This document shows, in pieces, positions 11,990 to 22,939 of a stretch of DNA of 64,000 bases. The DNA comes from Cunninghamia lanceolata (Eukaryota > Streptophyta > Pinopsida > Cupressales > Cupressaceae). Made by a program: the position numbers and the translations under genes. Position 1 is the first letter of the stretch. Each line of letters begins with the position of its first letter. Location of the stretch: contig BSBN01000809.1 of the NCBI GenBank assembly GCA_027924645.1, forward strand, positions 43,988,001 to 44,052,000. The letters are read 5' to 3'. Under the pieces are notes generated by a model. The model saw only the letters and a list, made by a program, of their open reading frames with translations, did not search any database and had not been told where the DNA came from.

Positions 11990-12600
11990 TATCTAATTCC
12001 CCTCCTAAAATTATTTACAACACCTTGTTATTGGCCTCTTGTATTGAAAATTCGGTGAAAAATTACACATTTTTGCTATTTTTGCCCTAGGGTTTGGCCT
12101 AGTTTGCACTCCTAAGCATGTTGTAACAAATTTTATGGATTGAGGTGATTGATACTATTGTTATTATTTTCTTCACCTTCTAAAAATATTTACAACACCC
12201 CTTTGGCTAGGTCTTGGAATTGAAAAATTGTGAAAAATTGCCTATTTTTGCTATATTTTCACTAGGGTTTGATCTTGAGTGGCACTATAAGTGTGTTGTG
12301 ATGGATATTTTGGAATTAGGTGGCCATTATTACTGATATAATTTTGTTTCCATCATCATTTTTCTCACAACACCCTTTGTCATGCTCTTTTACATTAAGA
12401 TTTGGTAAAAAAATCGCATATTTTAGCATATTTTCACTATATGTTGACTTGTCATCATCTTAGATTTGCATCAAGAGTGTGTTGTGAAGGATCCTATTGC
12501 TGTATTGGACTAATATCAGACATATTATTTTCTTCGTCTGATCAAAATCCTCACAACACCGTTTCTTTCATATATTTGCATTAAAAAAGTACAAAAAAAT
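11990..12600 (+). repeat. ~180-bp degenerate tandem repeats in the leader of LTR-A element
   Basis: The anchor ACAACACC recurs at 12018, 12192, 12367 and 12552, spacings of 174, 175 and 185 bp. Each is followed by a similar order of motifs: a TTG...ATT(G/A)A block, GTGAAAAATT-like runs, TTTTTGC and TCACTAGGGTTTG. The repeats fill the untranslated leader before the ORF at 12697. Confidence 0.7.
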
Positions 12601-12696
12601 CGTAGGTCATTTTTGCATATAGTTTGCACTTGTCTTTTGCATAAATTTTGAAAAGATTTTAAAAATATGATTTTACATTGATTTGAGCATATACAC

Positions 12697-13461
12697 ATGG
12701 CCTATAATCGTAACAACAATAATAGGTTCCCTCCTAGGCCTTACTTGAAAAGAAAGGTCCCTGAACCTGAAATTGTGTTTACACCTAATGATAGAACAAT
12801 CAGAGACACTGAAGGACCTCTCTACATCACTGTGAAAATAATGGGAAACCCCGTGGATAGAACCCTTATTGATCCTAATTGCATGACTAATGTTACCATG
12901 GAAGAGCTCCTCTTTGAACATAATTTAATGCAACAATCTTATGACCCTTCAGATAAAATGTTCAAAACACATAAGGGAACCTTTGTAAATCCTTTGGGTA
13001 AGATATCATTGTTGGTAACTGTATTTGAGAAACATGTAGAACAATTGTCTGATGTTGTCCCTGATTTTGACCTATTTCAAATAAAACCTGGACATCCATG
13101 GTTAAAGGCTATGAAAGTTGTCCCTTCAACAATTTATAAATGTGTAAAATTTCCTTTGAACGGACAAGTGTATGCTATTCATCAAAATACATACAAACCT
13201 TTAACTACACAACAACACTTTACACTGGATTACTTTTGGGACAAATCTAAAGAGAAACCTAAACCACAAACAGACTTTAACTTCTTGAGCTATATAAATT
13301 ACAAAGCAAAACTATTACATCCAATGACTGATCCTTCTAGACAAGAAATAACAAAAGACAAGCAACCCGCATTTGAAGAGAACCATAGACTGAAAGGACA
13401 AGGTCCCTATGATGAGGTTCCTCCCCCGCTATCCTTACAAGGATCGAGAGCTAATTGTTGA
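12697..13461 (+). CDS. Ty3-type protease-like ORF of the non-autonomous LTR-A element
   Basis: An intact 254-aa ORF starts at ATG 12697 with MAYNRNNNNRFPPRPYLKRK. The middle matches the retropepsin layout of plant Tat-type Ty3 elements: a beta-strand VDRTLIDPNCMTNVTMEEL where the active site DTGA/DGGAS usually lies, then NPLGKISLLVTV, then PGHPWLKAMKVVPSTIYKCV where GRPWLH-MKAVPST is usual. The catalytic triplet is changed: the Asp remains, but the following residues are Pro-Asn rather than Thr/Ser-Gly, so proteolysis is doubtful. The frame is nevertheless open for 765 bp. It could serve as a Gag-like or accessory product, or simply be a young remnant. Confidence 0.7.
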   Translation: MAYNRNNNNRFPPRPYLKRKVPEPEIVFTPNDRTIRDTEGPLYITVKIMGNPVDRTLIDPNCMTNVTMEELLFEHNLMQQSYDPSDKMFKTHKGTFVNPLGKISLLVTVFEKHVEQLSDVVPDFDLFQIKPGHPWLKAMKVVPSTIYKCVKFPLNGQVYAIHQNTYKPLTTQQHFTLDYFWDKSKEKPKPQTDFNFLSYINYKAKLLHPMTDPSRQEITKDKQPAFEENHRLKGQGPYDEVPPPLSLQGSRANC

Positions 13462-13564
13462 CAACAGAACATTCCACCTAGACAAATGAGATTTGACTTT
13501 GGTGCTTCTTCCTCGAGAATGAAAAAACCCATGAAAGAATAGATCCCTATCTTACAAGAGATAA

Positions 13565-13771
13565 GTGGTAAGAAAAAAAAGAAATAGAAAAGTGAGAGAA
13601 AGAAGAAGAAGACAAGCTTATGCCATAAACCTTGCATCTCAACAAGAAAACATTGATCTAAACAAATCTTATCCTAACAAAGACAATAATTGGGCTATGG
13701 TACCTTATGTCCCACTTTCCTCTAAAATTTGGGAGTGGGAGGATGACGATGATTTACTTGATGACCGCTAG
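13565..13771 (+). pseudogene. basic/acidic ORF fragment of LTR-A element
   Basis: A 68-codon open frame without an ATG start encodes an Arg/Lys-rich N-terminus (KKRNRKVRERRRRQAYAI) followed by VPYVPLSSKIWEWEDDDDLL. It is probably the continuation of the ORF ending at 13461 after a frame break; both belong to the protease-adjacent part of a Tat-like polyprotein. No separate function can be assigned. Confidence 0.45.
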
Positions 13772-15522
13772 CCCAAAAGATCCTACAGGTAAGTATCCCT
13801 TACCTTTTATCCCTCTCGTGATGTGCTTCCCCCATGATGTGTTATGTGTTGTTTAGGTCTCTGGGATGACCCTTGATTCTCTTGTAATGTTCAGGATACC
13901 AGGAGACCACCTCTATTGTGACCTTCTTCTATTTGTATCATCATTCTTCTATATTGCCTCTCTCTCTGATTTCATTGATTGTGTGTTGTGTCTTACGGAT
14001 ATAGCATTGTGGTTGGTGACTTGGGGGCACCCTCCTACGTGATTGTCCCTAAGACACTTATTTCTCCTCTCTTATTTATTGTTTCCCTTCCTCTAGTGTT
14101 TTTATCTAGCTAGCAGATGATGAAAAACATATATATTGATGCGGACCTAGCATCCCTTTAGTGAGAAATTAAAAATTGCACTTAGTTCCTAATATGACGA
14201 TGGGGTTGTATATCTTATCCAATGCTTGGCTAGTGGAAGCACTTGTGCTTTCTGCGTAGTGATTTTGATGATGTTTTTATCTCATTTACATATCATAACA
14301 ATAATGATGCTCTACGTACTTTGTTTGTCTTTGAATCTATCCTTGGTGGTACTCGATTCAGAGATCTTCATGATATAGCCCCACGGTTATCCTCAAACTT
14401 TGAATTCATAGTATAACCTTGGCTCTTTCTGTGGTTAATCATATGCATTGATGTTGTTGTTTATCATGATTATACAAACACTAACATGTTTCTTGCAGGG
14501 ATGTGTTTGTGGGAGCATTTGGCGATCGTAAAGTACATGTCACCTCCGGGGGGCATGGGCTTTGCGAAAGTATGTGTTCCCTTGTGTGTTTTCTTCCTAC
14601 CTTAAAGTGCTTGATATCGATGCGTGATATCAACCACCTTAAGGTGGGGGCATATATAAGGTAAGCTATTTGTTGTAGATGTTAGCAATGTGCTTGTCCT
14701 CAGGTGCAGTCTAAAGACTTGTACGATGAGTACATCCTGCACTTTGAGTTTGTTTACAATCAATCAATCAATCAATTATTTAAGCCCTATACGGAGGTGG
14801 GATATCGTGTATATCCTTTTTGATCTTAAACCCTATGTGGAGGCGGGGATGGTGTATTTCTCATAGCAGATTGCATCATCCTGTCATTTTCAAAAGTCCT
14901 CTGCGGAGGTGGGGAGCGGTTATGTGACTAACTCAACCCTTAAGTGTGTCTTTGGCGATTGTTGTGGTGAAGCCCAATTGTCGGTGTGTGCCTATAATGT
15001 GCCTGATATGGTGTTGAACCTAGAAATAGGAAGACTTCATCGCTTGTCTACCGTGTTTTCTCCATGTATTCAAAGTGTGTGTTTTTGGCGTGCTTGCTTT
15101 GTGTGGCATGTTTGTTGCCCCATATGCAGTTTAAAGACCTGTACGATGAGTATATCCTACATTTTGGGAGGTTTGGTGTGTCTTGCATATGTGTTGCCCC
15201 ATATATGCAGTTTAAAGACCTATGTGATGAGTACATCCTGCATTATGGGAGGTTTGTTTACTTTCTTGTACTTGCATCTGCATTTCATATAAATGAGAAA
15301 AAGAAAAGAAAATAAATCATTCCTGTCTTCTATGCATTAATGTGTCTTCTATGCATTCAATGTATTCTCTATGTTTTGCGTGACTGTAACTGTCTTCTTC
15401 ATGTTTTATGTGCCTGTCATTGTCTTTAATGTGTCTGGCCTGTCTTCTCCGTGCTTGGCGTGTTTGCTACGTTTGTTGACCATACTTTAATACATGTATT
15501 GGCCTCGCACTTATACATACAT
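13772..15522 (+). repeat. non-coding 3' interior of LTR-A element with repeated motifs
   Basis: No supported ORF. Three copies of a block like TTTAAAGACCTGTACGATGA followed by GTACATCCTGCA start near 14709, 15129 and 15210; the last two are 81 bp apart. Three copies of a 'CCCTATGcGGAGGtGGG' block lie near 14788, 14832 and 14898. A pyrimidine-rich GTCTTC/ATGT repeat occupies about 15320-15470. RT and integrase would normally lie here, so the pol genes have been lost or replaced. Confidence 0.7.
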
Positions 15523-15537
15523 AAAGTGGGGGCTAAA
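15523..15537 (+). promoter_or_regulatory. polypurine tract of LTR-A element
   Basis: AAAGTGGGGGCTAAA lies directly before LTR 2 (TGTAGCATC). A similar AAGGTGGGGGCATATA occurs upstream near 14640. Confidence 0.75.
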
Positions 15538-16772
15538 TGTAGCATCATAAAATGTCCCCTTGGGGGCTTTTCCCTCATAAGATTTAGCTCCCAGGTCTTT
15601 AGTGTGCATTTAGGACATATTACATCATATTTCAACATCCTGATGGAATGAACCTTGGGTATCATGTCAAATGGGACCTAGGGGGGGCCTTGAACCTAAC
15701 CCTACCCAAAATAAGGGGAGGACTTCGGTGCCCACGCCCTAGTCCTGCCCTATTTTGTGTCAGGCTCAAATTTTGAGTGTCAGCTTGTGACTGTTATTTG
15801 GGTCCTATGCCGACATGGTAAGTTTGAATTTTGAAATTCTTTCTGGGAGCATTTGTAGTTGCATATAAAAGCATGTTTATGCATTCATTTGTAAACTAGA
15901 TTGTTATGGTGAACTTTATGTATTCCAAAGGTGATTCAAGGCTTTCATTGTGTTGCAAAAGCAGATTTGTGTTGTCTATGTGTTTATATTTGTAGATTTG
16001 AGAAATCATCTCCTCATGGCATGAAGAGCTTCTTCCTCCCATGAGATCTTCACTACAAGGTGACATCATTTGTGTTTGTAAGCGTTTATCATTTGGTTTT
16101 TGCCTCTACCTCACAAGGGCACACACTCTCTATCTGACAACGGTGTTCAGAAGGCTTGAATGTCTCTCCGAGGTTTGATTGAGGCAAGCCTCTAAACACC
16201 ACAACCCCCTCCCAAAGTTTTCATGATTGTAGGTTATAGGTGTCAGATCTGGAGAAAGTGAAGTTGTAGGAGGGTACAACAGAGTGTCAGAATTGCATAT
16301 CAGAGAAGAAAATAGCTCCCTGGACTAGGACACCCGCTCATTAGTCCTTGAAGTTTTGTGACAGGAAAACCTTCGGTACAACAGGATCAAGTTGCAAATC
16401 TTATTTGTAGATCCTGACAAAAAGTAGGGCATTGGACTTGGGCGCCCGCTCTTTAGTCCCCAACTATTCCGCTTCTGAACCCTGAAAACAGGTGCACAAT
16501 TATTTGTTATTTTACATCTTTCTGTAGCAACATTTTTGATATTCATTTGTTTGCTGTCATATTTGCATAATTAGGGTTTTAAGGTATAATTGAGCATAAG
16601 AGAAGATAATTGGCATTCAAATCATAAAAATCCAGGTTTCCCTACATATCATAGTGACCTAGGGTATGAAAGTACATTGCAACTTGACCCTAGGTCCTTG
16701 AATGAAAGGGTGAAAGGAGCATACACATACAAAACTACCAAAAACTAAACTATCCAAAATTTACCCTTTACA
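15538..16772 (+). repeat. 3' LTR of LTR-A element
   Basis: About 1.24 kb, colinear with LTR 1, ending TTTACCCTTTACA. It is followed immediately by ATAAA, the same five bases that precede LTR 1. Scattered substitutions between the LTRs show that the insertion is not recent. Confidence 0.85.
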
Positions 16773-17556
16773 ATAAAATAAAATAATATACCATAACACA
16801 AGTGTACATAGGGAAACCCCTTTCAAGAGAAAAACACCACTCCAAAGTAGGTCAATGTATTATTCAGTAAACAACACAGTTACAATACACTTGTAGAGCA
16901 AGCCTTCATAGGAGTATCACCAACCAGAGATCTGGATAAATTTTGACAACATAACAATACCTATAAAACTCACTATGAAACCTCCATCTCAAGTGCTTAA
17001 TAAATAGGAGATACAATACATGAAACATCAAATGGTAATTAGAAAACCATGAGGTAAAACCACCTAGAATAGTGGCACCTAAATCCTTAGTTAGAAATCC
17101 AATACCCAAATTTCAAGATGAGTCTACATGCTAAACATAACGTATTCCTTCCACTTGTCATAACCTCGTTATAATCCACTCACCAAATAAAGCATTCCAT
17201 TTTGGCTCCATTATTTCATCCAAAGATGCCTTATGACATGTTGGTCAACAAGTGTAACTCCCTTTTACAACTCTTTTATGTGTTGATATTTTTACATTTT
17301 CAATGTAGGAGGCCCAACTTTCGAAGGCCATAACTTTTGATTCGAGAGGCTGATTGGGCCTATTTTTAAAAAATTGTAATGACTTAAGAGTTCCACATGA
17401 CAAGCACCTAGGAACTAGTGCTGAATAAACTAGAATTTTTATTTTTTCAAAAAATCAACTTTATAGCCTGGGAAATTGAGTTCTATTTTTCAACTTGAAA
17501 ATCACAATGTTTATAATCTTAACATTAGGTGCAAAGTTGAGACACATTTCCTAACA
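16773..17556 (-). repeat. copia LTR, 5' part (continuation of 9912-10025)
   Basis: Read on the minus strand the LTR starts with TGTTAGGAAATGTG at 17556, directly after a PPT. It runs to 16773, where the LTR-A element interrupts it. The CACTCCAAAGTA and GGAAAACCC-like blocks near 16815-16855 resemble the copia LTR before 58431. Total LTR length without the insert is about 0.9 kb. Confidence 0.75.
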
Positions 17557-17569
17557 TTCTCCCACTTGT
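17557..17569 (-). promoter_or_regulatory. polypurine tract of minus-strand copia
   Basis: The minus strand reads ACAAGTGGGAGAA followed by the LTR start TGTTAGG. Confidence 0.75.
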
Positions 17570-18430
17570 TGAACACCTTGGAAGGGGAAACTTACCGACA
17601 TTGAAATCTAACTAATAGGGGCCGAGAGACCCATAGACTCATTGCACCAGCTAAACTTGTTTGTGCTCATTGGCTTTGTCAACGAATATGCAACATTAAT
17701 CAAAGTATCAACCTTCTCTAGAATCACCCTTCCATCCTCTACCATATAATGAAAAAATGGTATTAGACATCAATGTGGTTTTTCCTTGCATGAAAGGTCA
17801 GGTTCTTTTTCTAGACATATGGCACTTTGAATATCATAAAGAATTGTAATGGCCCCTATGTTTAGCCCAACATCTAAACAAAATATCTTAATCCAAATGG
17901 ATTCCTTACAAGCATGAGTAACTACCATGTACTCTACTTCTATAGTGGACAAAGTGACCACGACCTATCACTTACTCATCCAATTGATTGCACTACCAAA
18001 TATAGTGAAAATGTATACATTGGTGGATCTCATGTTGTTAATATCACTAGCCCAAACAAAATCCACATATCCACAAATACACACTAAATATTGAATCTTT
18101 ATAAGATAACCATGATAACAAATGGAATACTCAGAATTATCCCACAAATAACTAAGGACTCCCACTACTTGGGCAATGTGTAGTCTTGTACAAACCATGA
18201 CATACATCAAACTTCCAACAACATTAGCATAATGTACTCTACTCATATCTTCCATCTCACTAGGAGAGTTTGGACAATCCTCAACTGATATCTTTGTCCC
18301 CATTGTAATAGGAACTCATAATGGCCTACCAACACAGAATTCACATACTTACTTTGGCCCAACCAATGATTTTTGTTCACTCTATCTCTTTTGATCTCAA
18401 AGAAAGTATGTCTTCCAAAGGTTTGTCTGT
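17570..18430 (-). pseudogene. copia RT end and RNase H remnant (minus strand)
   Basis: The minus strand at 17968-18303 reads YANVVGSLMYVMVCTRLHIA, the conserved copia segment after RT. At 17770-17961 it reads MVTLSTIEVEYMVVTHACKE and ILYDIQSAICLEKEP, the RNase H motifs usually written LSTTEAEY and DSQSAI. The Asp of the first RNase H motif is in FVWASDINN near 18045, badly degraded. Frame breaks make it inactive. It belongs to the same composite as the LTR and gag at 9.2-10.0 kb. Confidence 0.82.
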
Positions 18431-18889
18431 AGAAAATAAATATATAACGGATTGGTTGGATTTGGAATTCTAGATCACCTTGTGGGTTGGTAGTGGAACT
18501 AAAATTATTGTATGATGTTGAACTAAAATTTTGTATTCAAAGTACTTTTTAGTTTCAAGTTGAAAACATGGTGACATGCATAACCTTCCTATGACTAATT
18601 ATTTTTATATTTTACCTTTACCACCCATGACAATTGGAGAGTGATTTCCTAAAACACAAAATCATTGGCCATCATGGGATTAAAAAAATAAGCTTAATTG
18701 TATAAACATAATGGCAAAAATTATTCCATTGTGTGATAGACTTGGGGCTATGATCAAGCATTCTAATGGAAAACCTACATGAAAGATCAAACTATGGTAC
18801 TAAATTAGAATGTAAAAGTAGAGCTTAGTATGGGTTGGTCAAGATCATCTAGCTCCATTAGAGCCTCATAAAGTGGTACTTTTACAAAA

Positions 18890-18891
<2 letters not shown>

Positions 18892-18966
<75 letters not shown>
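18892..18966 (+). repeat. (AG)n microsatellite
   Basis: An uninterrupted AG dinucleotide run of 75 bp, about 37 units, in otherwise unremarkable non-coding sequence (18431-19139). Confidence 0.98.
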
Positions 18967-18969
<3 letters not shown>

Positions 18970-19139
18970 TCAATTAGTTGTTTCATGCCAACAATCCAAA
19001 GATGACATGTGTCCATTGGGAACTACACTTAGGGAAACACATTATTTGCTTAAGGTCCTAGTAATTCATCCTTAAGACCTCTTTAGTGTACCCATTGCAC
19101 ACTAAAGTGTAGCTAACTCTAACTTGATAACAACATCCT

Positions 19140-19730
19140 ATCTCCAAGAAGTAGATGATCAATATTTTCAAGATTTCTATTGGAGTGAACTACTGTTATA
19201 CCATCCATTCAGAAACATTCACAATGATATTGGTTCATTAGAGAAAGATATTATAGCCCATTAGAAAAGAATTTCAAATAACTATCGTCCATGGAATTTG
19301 CATTGTACATCTCTAGATCCATTAACAAACACTAATGATGAAACTCCTTTAGACTAGGGACATGCAATTTGCAAGAAGATAGTCTTGATGAATGGGAAGT
19401 CTTGTCAAGTCTATACCGAGGCTTGCCATTTCAACTAGATGGGCTCGACATGCTTGGGAAACAAGAAGAGGACAAGTTAAGGGAACTATCACTTGCAGAT
19501 AATTGAACGAAACAAAAAAACAACTTTACTTGTATACTTGCTTTTACCTACATATTTATTTTACTTTATTTATTTTCTAATGTAGGAAAAAAACACATAT
19601 CACTACATTTTTTCAATGTTCAAATGATGGATGGACAACAACCATTCACTAGCAACAAAACTGTATGCTCTCTTCTCAAGAAATTTCAATGTTCAATGTG
19701 CAATTATAAAGGAACTGCTAATTACTTTTA
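19140..19730. repeat. R repeat, internally deleted copy (R0)
   Basis: The first part (to the CATGCTTGG near 19460) matches the beginning of R1 (20200-20510), and the second part (from AACAAGAAGAGG) matches its end (from about 21820). About 1.3 kb of middle sequence is missing. More diverged from R1 and R2 than they are from each other. Confidence 0.65.
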
Positions 19731-20131
19731 GTTTCTGAGATATTAAAATGATGTTATTTTTGTGTTTCCTATATTATCCTTCAAGGTATTTAATTTCTCT
19801 TTTCCTTTCTCAATCTTGGGCGGTCAAATGACTTTAAAATGTTACAAGAAAATATTAATTCCAAGACCTTTTGCAACAACTAAATTTGCCCAATTCAACC
19901 ACTCCTCCCAACAAAGCCACAATTTTGTAAAAATGGTCCTCACCTAAAACATTCAACTAGAATTCCATGTTCCTTTTGCAAAACCAAAACAAGACCAAAA
20001 ATAGGGAAAGAAAATTCATTAAAAATCCCAAGCCATTAACAAGAGTTTGAAGGTATGCACACACTATGCAAGAACTTTTGTATTTATAATGTATATGTTA
20101 ATCTTTCATAAATCCAATATGATTTGTGTAT

Positions 20132-22458
20132 ACCACCAAATAAAAAAGAACACTTGACATTGGATATTGTTCAAGTCTCTCCTCAATTCACCACCATCCC
20201 AACAAAAGATAATAAAATTTTTCAAGCATTATGTTGTAGTGGACAGTTACTATACTAGCCATTCGAAAACATACACAATGATATTGGTTAATTAGGGCAA
20301 GATAATATATCCCATTAGGAAATAATTTCACATAGCTACCATCAATGGTACATGAACCATACATATGTAGATCCATTAACAGACATAGATGATGAAACTC
20401 CTTCTAACAGGGGACATGCAATGCAAGAAGATAGTCCTGATGAATGACAAGTATTGTTAGGACTATAACCAGGCCTACTGTTATAACTAGATGGGCTCAA
20501 CATGCTTGGCTAACATGGGATTGACCAAAACCATAATTGGGCAGAACCAAGCTTTAATCCAATGCTAGAAGTATTTGCTATTGATTTTTTGACTCCAACC
20601 ATCGAATATTTCATGTCCCACATGTTACAAATTAACATACTTGAAACATGCTATCTATTAAGCAACAAAAAGCCTTGACATAATTGTGTCACAATCTTCT
20701 GCCATGGAATTACAACCACCTTTGAAAATTATTGTACAAGGAACTATAGGTACTAAAGAGTCAGACTTGATAACAAACATCAAATCCACCCTCATGAGAA
20801 CAACCCCACATGGTTAGTCACCATTACTATTGCTCGTACCAATTGGAGTTGTGGCTTTCAACATATAGGGATCAACCATTCATTTTGCTCTCCAAATATT
20901 GATAAAAGAAATAAGCTCCCTATAAGGGAAAACATTAGCAACATTCCAAGAAAGCATACATATTTCATTCAGTACATTCTAATAGCCGAAATGAGCTTGA
21001 TCAGTCCAAAATTGTTCGAACACATTGACATTAGGTCATGTGAAGCATTCCCTACCATAATCAAATCCTCTTTGGAGCCTACGCAATCATCCTCTTTAGT
21101 GACTTTTTCCAACTCCCACCAATCAACAACATTTCCATATATGTTACACCATCATATGAGGGAACACTCTGGTTCAAAGCTTCTCCATATTGGTTGTACA
21201 TTGAGTAAGATATTCTTTCAAATCGATCAAGACCCATAACAAGTTGCTCTCCATGCTCTTCTCTCAAATATAGAAAATGTAGAGCCAACAATTACAGATT
21301 GGAAGGTTCTAATGTGACCCATGAAAGTTCTTCACTTACTTCTACTAAGCAATCATCTTTTCTATCCTCTATACATTTATTTTGCAACAAATCAGTTGGT
21401 ATCACTATATAATAAATGCACGCTCCAATCTTTGGCAGTGCCAATTGCTAGGTCCAATCTTGAGAAACTTAGGGGGGCATCAAGCCCAACTCCAGAGGAT
21501 GAACAACTTCAAGCTAAGATCCATTATTTAATTATATAACTATTTTATATATAAAATTTATAATATACATTATTATATATTTTATATAATTTACATAAAT
21601 TAAATATATTTTAATATAATATAATATAATTGTATAATGCAAATCACAAGGTCTAACACTTGAAAGGGAAACAATTGACATCGACAACATTGATTGTTAG
21701 AGGTTGAAATTCACAGCTATATCAAGAGTGTGCAACCTTGCAAGTCTTTGCATATGTCCCAGCTCCACGTTCCAAAGATATGCACACATGCAACAAAGCT
21801 CATATGTTGCTCTCAAGAAACAAGAAGAAGATTGATTATGGGCACTATCACATGCAAATAGTTGACCGAAACAAGAAAAAGGAAAAAAAAGTTTGTCATC
21901 TCCATACCTACTTTTACCCACTACTATTCAAAACTAAATTTACTCTGAATCATGTGACATATTTAATCTACTCCATTCCTTTTCCATTGCAGGACAACAA
22001 AACATATCACTACATTCTTTCAATCTTCAAATATTGGATGGATAACAAGCATTTAACCTTGACAGAAGTGTATGCTCTCATCTCAAGTATAATAAATGCC
22101 TCTATACCACTAATTACTTCTTTTCTACATGCTATCTCGGTATACCCATTGCATGCTAAGATACAGTTCTAGTTTATATAACATTCATAGGTTCTCATGT
22201 ATTCATGTTAGGATCCAAATTGATTTACATGTGGAATAATTATTCACAATATGTGTAGAATAATTATTGACAATATATAGAAATGTTGCAAGTCTAAATC
22301 CTATAATCCCAAATATTATATCAACAATAAGACCCAGCTCAACTAGTATCTCTCTCCCCTAATCTTCCCATCAAAACCATTCATTGTTGGTCAAAGATGG
22401 AAATAATTGGAATGATAAATAATCTAATAGAAATTATTTAACAACTTACACAATTAAT
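20132..22458. repeat. R repeat, full copy (R1)
   Basis: About 2.33 kb matching 48633-50958 in direct orientation from ACCACCAAATA to the CAATTAAT/CAGTTAAT end. It includes an AT-only stretch (21530-21640) where both copies are alternating TATA. On the minus strand both copies keep related peptides (for example MLALHFLYLREEHGEQLVMG at 21291 and MLALHFLYLREKHGKQLVMG at 49779). I do not recognise the protein. No terminal inverted repeats or target duplications are obvious. Confidence 0.85.
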
Positions 22459-22939
22459 AAGTTTGCATGTGCTTCTGGATTCCACTGTGTATGTTTTTGA
22501 ATCAATGTCCCAGATCATACTCAATGATCCATCATTAGGAAGAGGAGTATTGAAAAATAGATAGCAGAGTTGAGCCTTATAAAGGAAAAAGAGGGGAAGA
22601 GGGGAACGGCAAACAAAGGGCAATGGTTGAGGGAGTGAATAAAGGTAAAATAAGACAAGCAACAGGGGAAGAAGCACCACATGGAACAACATAAGTTAAA
22701 AATAGTATAAAACCACCTATACTAATATAACATAAAAATCAAGTCCTATGTAAGAAGGGGAAGACAATAATCAAGTAGACAAATTAAAAGGGGACAACAA
22801 GAGAAGACTCATGCATGAATGTATACATGAACCAACTATACGAGAACAAGAAATCATATCTAATCACGACAAGCCAAGATAAAATGACGAAGCTAAAACT
22901 AAAGAAATATAATACAAAAACAAAAAGAAGATATGTCTA
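22459..22939. other. no recognisable feature
   Basis: A-rich intergenic sequence between the R1 repeat and the Ty3 RNase H-integrase fragment; no supported ORF. Confidence 0.4.

Larger units (their letters stand above)
10026..16772 (+). mobile_element. Complete non-autonomous LTR retrotransposon (LTR-A, LARD-like)
   Basis: Two direct LTRs (10026-11249 and 15538-16772) flank a 4.3-kb interior. The whole is bordered by the 5-bp target duplication ATAAA. A PBS-like site follows LTR 1 and a PPT precedes LTR 2. The interior has a protease-like ORF and a basic ORF but no visible reverse transcriptase, RNase H or integrase. It therefore fits the LARD class of large retrotransposon derivatives that need enzymes from a relative. 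The protease type points to a Ty3/gypsy, Tat-like parent. The first base of LTR 1 appears changed (GG for TG). Confidence 0.85.

Noticed and set aside
10026..16772. Tested as an autonomous Ty3 element
   Set aside because: No RT, RNase H or integrase motifs found in any frame between 13.8 and 15.5 kb.
18892..18966. Possible functional GAGA element
   Set aside because: Simple uninterrupted microsatellite with no nearby gene.
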